The notes beneath the pieces were generated by a model. The model was not told where the DNA came from. It did not search any database and saw only the letters and a list, made by a program, of their open reading frames with translations. The translations under genes and the position numbers were made by a program. A stretch of 64,000 bases of DNA from contig JOAA01000009.1 of assembly GCA_000720375.1 (NCBI GenBank), positions 428,218 through 492,217 of the forward strand. Direction: 5' to 3'. Positions 58,725 through 64,000 of the stretch are shown piece by piece (position 1 is the first letter of the stretch; each line of letters begins with the position of its first letter). The stretch is from Rhodococcus rhodnii. GTDB taxonomy: Bacteria > Actinomycetota > Actinomycetes > Mycobacteriales > Pseudonocardiaceae.

Positions 58725-58991
58725 CGTCGCCGCCTGCCTGCCTGTTGTCGCCATGGAGCAGCACCCAGCGCCGAGGCTGTAAGCCACCAGGGGAGGGCTG
58801 CCGCGTGCCTGGCGACCTCCTGGTGTGTCCTCTGTCGGGGATAGAGGGCTTTCCCGACGCCAGGTGCCTACCAAAAAGCCTGGTCACTGGCCGTCTGAAA
58901 CGGAACGAACGACTGTGGCACTTCCGATGCACTTGCGGTGCAACACTGGGCGTCGGCGTGATTGCATAGAGCAGCGAACCGGAGGTGACAA
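58725..58991. other. Divergent promoter region of the accessory cassette
   Basis: 267 bp without a convincing gene between the resolvase-like operon and the XRE-TPR operon. It should hold both promoters. GGAGGTGACA directly precedes the plus-strand GTG 58992. No long palindrome or tRNA seen. Confidence 0.5.
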
Positions 58992-60065
58992 GTGGCATCG
59001 GTACGGCAGTGGACCGGGCGGGAAGCTCGCGCGCTGCGCCATGCCTTGCGCCTGAGCGTGCGCGCCTTTGCCGATCACCTGGGCGTCGCGGTGCGCACCG
59101 TCACCAAGTGGGAATCACTTGGCGCAGAAACCTCCCCGCGCCCGGACACGCAGGCCATTTTGGACACGGCGCTGATGCAGGCTGATGCTGACGCCAAGCT
59201 GCGCTTTGAGCTGCTGCTTACCGACGGTGGCACACCCACCAAGGGGTACTACCAGAGCGGCCCGCGCGAGTGGGATTACGAAACCTGGACCGATGATCTG
59301 GGCAGGGCGGCGGCTTGCCTTGCGCGCCAAGACTTTAAGTTCGCCGCGAGCCTCGTAGACCGCTGGCTGCGCCGCTTCGATCCTCACTCCCTCGACAGTC
59401 ACGGCTTGTACTTGCATGCGCGGTCACTCGTTTTGCTTGGCGACTTGCAGCGCGATCAAGGCGACATTCGCGGGCCGCTGTCTGCCCGGCAGACCTATCG
59501 CAAGGCACAGCAGCTCTTTCACGATCTCGATGTACCGCGCCGGGCCGCACAAGTCGAACTGTCGCTGGCCGTCGTGAACGAGATGGCCGGACAATTGCAG
59601 TCAGCGGCCGAGCGGTACGAAGTGCTGGCCGATGACGAACGGCTCAGCCAGCGGGATCAGACTCGGGCGCAACTGTGGATCGGTACGGCGCTGAGCAAGG
59701 ACGGCAACAACGGCTACGCCGTCCATGTTATGCAGGCCGCCACGGAGCGCTTCGAGGAGCTGGAAGAGCCGGACGATTGGTCGGTGGCGCATCAAAAGTT
59801 GGCCCTGGCCTACCGGGGAGCAGGCGACCTGGGCAACGCCTTGCGGTTCATCGACGTGGCCCTGTCGCACCGTTCGCCCGATTCACCGATGCAGCACGTC
59901 CGCCTTGATACGGCGCACGCGCACATCCTGTTGTCCGACAAGGAAACGTCACACAGTGGACTGAACTTGCTGGACCAGGCCGCGAGCACCGCTCGCGAAT
60001 ATGGCATGTCGCACCAGCTTGGCAGCATCGAAGGCATCCGGCACGCCTTCGAGAAAGCCCACTGA
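58992..60065 (+). CDS. XRE-type helix-turn-helix protein with TPR-like C-terminus
   Basis: 357 residues from GTG 58992 with the near-perfect site GGAGGTGA. Residues 8-70: GREARALRHALRLSVRAFADHLGVAVRTVTKWESLGAE (key part LGVAVRTVTKWESLG). The remainder is helical repeats (DLGRAAACLARQDFKFAASLVDRWLRRFD, SLVLLGDLQRDQGDI, LALAYRGAGDLGNALRFIDVAL), as in Rgg/PlcR-like regulators that sense peptides. First gene of a three-gene plus-strand operon with YdcF- and WbqC-family genes. Confidence 0.85.
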   Translation: MASVRQWTGREARALRHALRLSVRAFADHLGVAVRTVTKWESLGAETSPRPDTQAILDTALMQADADAKLRFELLLTDGGTPTKGYYQSGPREWDYETWTDDLGRAAACLARQDFKFAASLVDRWLRRFDPHSLDSHGLYLHARSLVLLGDLQRDQGDIRGPLSARQTYRKAQQLFHDLDVPRRAAQVELSLAVVNEMAGQLQSAAERYEVLADDERLSQRDQTRAQLWIGTALSKDGNNGYAVHVMQAATERFEELEEPDDWSVAHQKLALAYRGAGDLGNALRFIDVALSHRSPDSPMQHVRLDTAHAHILLSDKETSHSGLNLLDQAASTAREYGMSHQLGSIEGIRHAFEKAH

Positions 60066-60083
60066 AGCAGAGAGGAAGCGAAC

Positions 60084-60746
60084 TTGACGCAGGCGGACGG
60101 CATCACCGACCAGCAGTGGCGCGACGCTGAGGCAATCTGGGACTACCACCAGATGGGGCACAAGCTGAAGGCCTGCGACGTGGCAATCGGCCTCGGCAGT
60201 CATGATCTCGGCGTGGCCACGTTTTCGGCCGAGTTGTACCGCGCTGGTCTGTTTCCGGTGCTGGTGTTCAGCGGCGGCAACAGCCCGACCACTGCCAAGC
60301 GCTTCCCGGGCGGTGAAGCCGTCCACTACCGCGAACACGCCTTGACGCTCGGCGTGCCGAACAGTGTCATCCTGGTTGAGCCACGGGCAGGCAACACTGG
60401 GCAGAACATTACGCTGTCGCGTGCGGTGCTGAATGAACAGGGCTATGAGCCGCGTTCACTGCTCATCATCTCTAAGCCGTACATGGAGCGCCGCGCATTC
60501 GCCACCTGTCGCAAGGTTTGGCCAGAAGTGGCAGTGACCTGTGCGTCCGAGCCGTTGAAATTCGATGACTATGTGCAGTCTATCGGGGATGAGAAGCTGG
60601 TCATAGACATGCTTGTCGGCGACTTGCAGCGGGTCATCGAGTACCCAAAGCTCGGCTTTGCGGTTGAGCAGGACGTGCCCGCCGACGTATTGGCGGCTTA
60701 TGAGCGGCTCCTGTCCGCGGGCTTCGACAGTCGTTTGCTGAAATAA
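60084..60746 (+). CDS. YdcF/DUF218-family protein
   Basis: 220 residues from TTG 60084 (GAGAGGAAG 6 nt upstream). DUF218 signature: CDVAIGLGSHDLGVATFSAELYRAGLFPVLVFSGGNS, then EAVHYREHALTLGVPNSVILVEPRAGNTGQNITLSRAVL, and SLLIISKPYMERRAFATCRKVWP. Unlike membrane-attached SanA/YdcF proteins it has no N-terminal helix, so it is cytosolic. YdcF of E. coli binds S-adenosylmethionine; an enzymatic role is not established. 18 bp after the XRE-TPR gene and 11 bp before the WbqC-like gene, so operonic. Confidence 0.88.
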   Translation: MTQADGITDQQWRDAEAIWDYHQMGHKLKACDVAIGLGSHDLGVATFSAELYRAGLFPVLVFSGGNSPTTAKRFPGGEAVHYREHALTLGVPNSVILVEPRAGNTGQNITLSRAVLNEQGYEPRSLLIISKPYMERRAFATCRKVWPEVAVTCASEPLKFDDYVQSIGDEKLVIDMLVGDLQRVIEYPKLGFAVEQDVPADVLAAYERLLSAGFDSRLLK

Positions 60747-60757
60747 TAGGCTGAACG

Positions 60758-61474
60758 ATGCCAAGCCACAGAACATGCGCGATTCACCAGCCGAACTTAT
60801 TTCCCCGGCTCTCGACATTGGCGAAGTTGTACGCCGCTGATGTTTGGGTGGTGCTTGATGACGTGCAGTTCAATATGCGTGACTACCAGCACCGGACGCG
60901 GCTGCTCAGCCCGGATGCGAAGCAAGAGCAGTGGTTGTCCTTGCCGGTGCACCGCCCGTTCGGTCGGAGCACGCGGATTAATGAGGCGCTGCTGCTCGAC
61001 CAAGCTAAAAGTGCCCGCCGTACCAGCGAGCTGGTCCGGCAGTATTACGGGCACTGCCGCCAGTGGTCAGCACTACGCCCGATTGTTGACGCCGTAGCTG
61101 CGGAGATTCAGCTGAGCAATTATCTCGTGGATGCCACCGAACTGTCTACGCGACTGCTGCTTGAACAGATGGGGTGGCGCGGCCGGATAGTCCGCAGTAG
61201 TACCTTTGCTGTCCGCCAGGAGCGTTCGACGCGGCTTGCAGACTTGGCTGCCGCAGTCGGCGCACGCGAATACCTTTGCGGTACGGGTGGCGCTCGCTAT
61301 CTCGACAAAACAGATTTTAGGAAGCAACGCATTGCGGTGCAGTATGTGCGTCTGCCCGAAGCTTCGGCGCTGCACGAGCACAAACCGGCAAGCGGCTTGT
61401 GGTGGCTGGCAGCGGTTAGTTGGAGTGACCTACGAGGTTTGTTCTGGGAAGATGTAGCGGGCATGGTCGTATAA
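60758..61474 (+). CDS. WbqC-family protein
   Basis: 238 residues. CAIHQPNLFPRLSTLAKLYAADVWVVLDDVQFNMRDYQHRTRLLSP is the strongly conserved N-terminus of WbqC-like proteins (HQP-x-x-xP, DDVQF, NR). VREYLCGTGGARYLD and the C-terminal LWWLAAVSWSDLRG follow. The family is found in O-antigen and glycan loci and has a predicted nucleotide- or acyl-transfer role (not demonstrated to my knowledge). Here it is with YdcF and XRE-TPR proteins and not with glycosyltransferases. Last intact gene of the operon. Confidence 0.88.
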   Translation: MPSHRTCAIHQPNLFPRLSTLAKLYAADVWVVLDDVQFNMRDYQHRTRLLSPDAKQEQWLSLPVHRPFGRSTRINEALLLDQAKSARRTSELVRQYYGHCRQWSALRPIVDAVAAEIQLSNYLVDATELSTRLLLEQMGWRGRIVRSSTFAVRQERSTRLADLAAAVGAREYLCGTGGARYLDKTDFRKQRIAVQYVRLPEASALHEHKPASGLWWLAAVSWSDLRGLFWEDVAGMVV

Positions 61475-61502
61475 CGCGCATGGCCGACGATAAAACGGCA
61501 AT

Positions 61503-61537
61503 GTGATGCGTATCACGAGTACTGTATAATGTGGACA
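61503..61537 (+). promoter_or_regulatory. Consensus promoter with overlapping palindrome, leaderless start
   Basis: A perfect -10 TATAAT (61525-61530) lies 6 nt before the ATG 61537. The -35 region is covered by GTGAT-GCGT-ATCAC (61503-61516), an operator-like inverted repeat. Strikingly AT-rich for this genome. Confidence 0.6.
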
Positions 61538-61768
61538 TGGTAATGAAGCTCAAGAAGGTCGTGCTTACGTCCGGAAAGGAAGCCGAGATCGCCGAAGGGT
61601 TGACGGCAATTGTTGGCCCGAACAATGCTGGGCAAGAGTTGGTTGCTTCGAGAGCTTCAGGTTGGACTGACAGCTGAGCCGGGCAACAGGATCGATCCAT
61701 CGCCTAAAGTGTTCGGCAGCTATGAAATTGAGTATTCAGGCAAGCCTTCTGATCTGGCGAAGAATTGA
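61537..61768 (+). pseudogene. AAA-family (RecF/OLD-like) ATPase, frameshifted N-terminal fragment
   Basis: ATG 61537 gives MVMKLKKVVLTSGKEAEIAEG then LTAIVGPNNAGQELV; with one base restored after 61629 it reads GPNNAGKSWLLRELQVGL, a Walker A motif of the RecF/OLD-type SMC-like ATPases. The shifted frame continues to VFGSYEIEYSGKPSDLAKN and stops at 61768. A full ATPase would need 400 or more further residues, so the gene is both frameshifted and truncated. Such ATPases are frequent in phage-defence islands. Right edge of the accessory segment. Confidence 0.75.
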
Positions 61769-61890
61769 AGCGGCGTGGTTTGAGCGCCCGCCCGGACGCT
61801 ATCCCGAGTGGGGTCCGGTCGGGCACCCCGGACTTGCCGGTCGTTTTCGGACAGTGCTTCCCGCCTGCGCCGCTCGCGGTCGTCGGACAT
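61720..61890 (-). CDS. Small hypothetical protein (56 residues), possibly truncated
   Basis: ATG 61890 has AGGAGG 8 nt upstream. The N-terminus MSDDRERRRREALSENDRQV is highly charged and helical, followed by a disordered-looking tail that overlaps the AAA remnant on the other strand. The tail may be an artefact of the junction, with only the first 35 or so residues native. No family recognised. The rest of 61891-62030 shows no gene. Confidence 0.4.
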   Translation of the reverse strand: MSDDRERRRREALSENDRQVRGARPDPTRDSVRAGAQTTPLQFFARSEGLPEYSIS

Positions 61891-62030
61891 GAGCCGGCCT
61901 CCTGTCGCTGTCACACAGCGTTCCACCACCGCTTAGGTGCAAATTAACGCTGTGTGGTCAACCGGGGCCATGGAAGTCACGTGGGCAGGCAGAGAATTGT
62001 CAACAGGCTACTGGGAATGCGACTGGGTGG

Positions 62031-62450
62031 TTGAATGTTGAACGACCCGTGACGAACTACCAAGCTCGCGGGGTGGCAGCGGACCGCTGGGTGACCGCGC
62101 TGCACCTGTTCGACGACTCGTACGAGGAGACCATCGCCGAGCGGTGGGAGCGGGCCTCGCTGCTGTTCGACGCGAAGGACTACGCCAAGGCAGCGAACCT
62201 GCTCGCGGAGGTCGTGGCCGAGGTTCCTGAGCAGGTCGCGCCTCGGTTGCTGCTGGCTCGCGCGTACTACCACTCGGCTCAGTTGCGGCGGGCTGAGGAG
62301 CAGTTGCGTGAGGTTGTTGAGCGGGATCCGGTTGAGCATTACGCGCACCTGATGCTGGGGCGCACGTTGCAGAGGCAGGGGCGTCACGATGAGGCGACCC
62401 CGTGGCTGCGGCTGGCGGCAGCGTTGACAGGCGAGCCGGTGAACGATTGA
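62031..62450 (+). CDS. Tetratricopeptide-repeat protein
   Basis: 139 residues from TTG 62031; GTG 62049 is a plausible alternative (VTNYQARGVAADRW). No clear ribosome binding site. Three TPR units: IAERWERASLLFDAKDYAKAANLLAEVV, VAPRLLLARAYYHSAQLRRAEEQLREVV and YAHLMLGRTLQRQGRHDEATPWLRLAAAL. A small helical adaptor seen in many actinomycete genomes; partner unknown. A strong hairpin terminator follows 6 bp after the stop. Confidence 0.85.
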   Translation: MNVERPVTNYQARGVAADRWVTALHLFDDSYEETIAERWERASLLFDAKDYAKAANLLAEVVAEVPEQVAPRLLLARAYYHSAQLRRAEEQLREVVERDPVEHYAHLMLGRTLQRQGRHDEATPWLRLAAALTGEPVND

Positions 62451-62456
62451 TCTCTG

Positions 62457-62494
62457 TCGGGCGCTGATCCTCGGGTCAGCGCCCGAATTGTTTT
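62457..62494 (+). terminator. Rho-independent terminator after the TPR gene
   Basis: Perfect 11-bp stem TCGGGCGCTGA / TCAGCGCCCGA (62457-62467, 62476-62486), 8-nt loop, tail ATTGTTTT. Confidence 0.88.
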
Positions 62495-62573
62495 GCGGCC
62501 GGTGGCTTTACCGATCAGAAATCCTCCGCCACGTCGTCAGTTCTGATAGCCCCTCGTACCGGTGGAAGGATTG

Positions 62574-63587
62574 ATGACCATGACCGACGCTAGACCGCTG
62601 GGCGCCGACGAGGCCACGTTCATCGCGGCGGTCCGCTCAGGCGATACGGCGCGGTTCGCGCTCATCACCGAGCGCCACCGGCGTGAGCTGCAGGTGCATT
62701 GCTACCGGATGCTCGCGAACTACGAGGACGCCCAGGACATGACGCAGGAGACGTTCCTGCGAGCGTGGAACAAGCGGGAGTCGTTCAAGGGCCACGCTGC
62801 GCTGCGGACCTGGCTGTACCGGATCGCGACGAACGCCTGCCTCGACTTCCTGGAGAAGCGCAATAACCGCACACCCGTCCCGTCCGAGCTGTCGGACTCC
62901 GGCTCCGAGGTGCTGTACCTGCAGCCGTACCCCGACCGGATGCTCCCCGAGGACCCGCAGGAATCGGTGGTGGCGCGGGAGACGATCGAGCTGGCGTTCA
63001 TCGTCGCCGTCCAGCGCCTGCCGCCGCGGCAGCGGGCGGTGTTCATCCTGCGTGACGTCCTCGGCTGGCCGGCGCCGAAGGCCGCCGATGTCCTCGAGCT
63101 GACCGTCGCATCGGTGACCAGCGCACTGCAGCGGGCGCGCGTAACGATGCGCGAGCAGCTGCCCGACCGCCGCCTCGACTGGCGCAGCCCCGCCACCCAC
63201 GAGCTGTCGAACGACGAGCGCAGTGTGGTGAAGTCGTACATCGAGGCCCATGAGCGCAACGACCTCGACGGGCTGATGTCCCTGCTGCGCGACGACCTGC
63301 GCTTCGCGATGCTGCCCGAGTCGGGCACCGTGACCATGACGGCCAAGGACGCGGTGGACGGCTGGGTCTCCGGCGGGCTCTTCCAGGGCGGCCACGACGA
63401 CTGGCGCGGTATCCCCACGACGGTCAACCGCATGCCTGCCGCCGTGCTGTACCTGCGCACCCCCGACGGCCCGCAGTACCGGCTGTTCGCTATCGCGGTC
63501 CTGCACATCGTCGACGGGAAGATCGCCGAGCTCACCGGATTCGACGCCACCGACACACCATGGTTGGACCTGCCCCCGACGCTGTGA
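62574..63587 (+). CDS. ECF-type RNA polymerase sigma factor with SnoaL-like C-terminal domain (SigX5/TIGR02960-like)
   Basis: 337 residues from ATG 62574 (GGAAGGATTG upstream; ATG 62580 also possible). Region 2: HRRELQVHCYRMLANYEDAQDMTQETFLRAWNKRESFKGHAALRTWLYRIATNACLDFL (key part EDAQDMTQETFLRAW). Region 4: LPPRQRAVFILRDVLGWPAPKAADVLELTVASVTSALQRAR. Residues 215-335 are a SnoaL_2/NTF2-like domain (SYIEAHERNDLDGLMSLLRDDLRFAMLP), which in this sigma group modulates activity in place of an anti-sigma factor. No anti-sigma gene is adjacent, which fits. Intact. Confidence 0.93.
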   Translation: MTMTDARPLGADEATFIAAVRSGDTARFALITERHRRELQVHCYRMLANYEDAQDMTQETFLRAWNKRESFKGHAALRTWLYRIATNACLDFLEKRNNRTPVPSELSDSGSEVLYLQPYPDRMLPEDPQESVVARETIELAFIVAVQRLPPRQRAVFILRDVLGWPAPKAADVLELTVASVTSALQRARVTMREQLPDRRLDWRSPATHELSNDERSVVKSYIEAHERNDLDGLMSLLRDDLRFAMLPESGTVTMTAKDAVDGWVSGGLFQGGHDDWRGIPTTVNRMPAAVLYLRTPDGPQYRLFAIAVLHIVDGKIAELTGFDATDTPWLDLPPTL

Positions 63588-63625
63588 TCACACGTCCCCA
63601 TCGTCGACGAGTCCGGCGCACCACC

Positions 63626-63656
63626 GCCCCGCCGGTGTTGCCGGCGGGGCTTCTTC
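63626..63656. terminator. Bidirectional terminator hairpin
   Basis: Perfect 10-bp stem GCCCCGCCGG / CCGGCGGGGC with a 5-nt loop, tail TTCTTC, between the convergent sigma-factor and DHFR-like genes. Confidence 0.85.
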
Positions 63657-63750
63657 ATGCCCGGAAGGTTTCTCTCATGGCCCGGGGTCACGGTGAGCAC
63701 GCCAGGAATGACTTCGACCTGGCCTCATGAGCCGGTCGTCTGGCCCGTGC

Positions 63751-64000
63751 TCATCGCCTCGTCTCGTATCGGGTCAGCACCACGCCGCCGGGAAACGTCC
63801 GCGTCTCCACCAGGGTCAACCTCACCCAGCTGTCCAGCGCGGTGAACAACGGCGTGCCGCCGCCCACCATGACCGGATGGGTGGCCAGCACGTACTCGTC
63901 AATCAGCCCAGCCCGCATGGCCGCACCGGCCAGCGTCGCGCCGACGATGTCCATCGGGCCCGCGTCCTCGGCCTTGAGCCGGGTGATCTCGGCGACCGCG
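63751..64000 (-). CDS. RibD C-terminal / dihydrofolate-reductase-like protein, C-terminal part
   Basis: Partial; the gene begins beyond the right edge. The visible 83 residues include ITRLKAEDAGPMDIVGATLAGAAMRAGLIDEYVLATHPVMVGGGTPLF and the terminal strand TFPGGVVLTRYE. This is the C-terminal half of the RibD_C/DHFR-like reductase domain (DEYVL-x-x-xPV-x-xGGG-x-PLF). Actinomycete stand-alone members are NADPH-dependent reductases of unknown substrate. Confidence 0.9.
   Translation of the reverse strand, partial: AVAEITRLKAEDAGPMDIVGATLAGAAMRAGLIDEYVLATHPVMVGGGTPLFTALDSWVRLTLVETRTFPGGVVLTRYETRR

Noticed and set aside
57390..61800. Integrative element with integrase and flanking att repeats
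   Set aside because: No tyrosine or serine integrase, Rep, Tra or excisionase gene is visible, and I could not find matching direct repeats at the two edges. The resolvase-like protein lacks a DNA-binding domain.

Overview
The window is chromosomal DNA from a high-GC Gram-positive actinomycete. The evidence is pervasive G/C at third codon positions, GTG starts, SARP/AfsR, FadR-type and XRE-cupin regulators, a FurA-KatG pair, a TIGR03086 (mycothiol-type DinB) protein, leaderless-looking promoters and a large single-chain acyl-CoA carboxylase. Gene style suggests Pseudonocardiaceae or a relative; that placement is inference from family content only. I see no rRNA, tRNA, CRISPR array, transposase or integrase.

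Layout. 1-4.6 kb: edge of an MFS exporter, a SARP/NB-ARC/TPR regulator, then two decayed genes (alpha/beta hydrolase, DsbA-like). 4.6-8.2 kb: an IclR regulator divergent from the lower meta-cleavage pathway (2-keto-4-pentenoate hydratase, acylating acetaldehyde dehydrogenase, 4-hydroxy-2-oxovalerate aldolase), with no ring-cleavage enzyme nearby. 8.1-12.9 kb: SDR and YciI-like genes, then a scarred locus in which remnants of a sugar ABC transporter and of RidA-like genes surround an intact XRE-cupin regulator and an M24/DddP-like protein; it ends in a long palindromic repeat. 12.9-15.7 kb: furA-katG with terminator. 15.8-19.4 kb: DinB-like protein, secreted phosphodiesterase, broken Tat-exported PHP protein. 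19.4-25.9 kb: double sensor-kinase-like protein, cupin, TetR/RidA divergent pair with a perfect operator, secreted GH43 and EEP enzymes, EF-hand protein. 25.9-31.4 kb: an MMPL-kinase-response regulator operon, and a FadR-like regulator facing a fatty acid hydroxylase across twin operators.

31.4-47.8 kb: an ABC-F gene with a nine-codon leader peptide and long-range pairing, an XRE-STAND-TM-WD40 signalling protein, an aldo/keto reductase, an 1818-residue acyl-CoA carboxylase, a DUF6069-like membrane protein and a membrane-anchored NACHT NTPase. 47.8-57.4 kb: UPF0303 protein, frameshifted arsM facing arsR, an XRE regulator with an unrecognised 799-residue protein, M23 and M15 peptidoglycan peptidases, and rimO.

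57.4-61.8 kb looks like a self-contained accessory cassette. Four minus-strand genes are chained by stop/start overlaps (a resolvase-like protein, a 35-residue membrane microprotein and two small proteins). They diverge from an XRE-TPR / YdcF / WbqC operon, followed by a truncated, frameshifted AAA ATPase. This is my best candidate for an undescribed system. The window closes with a TPR protein, an ECF-type sigma factor with a SnoaL-like C-terminus, and the edge of a RibD/DHFR-like gene. At least eight broken genes make this region unusually decayed; single-base cases (arsM) could also be assembly errors.
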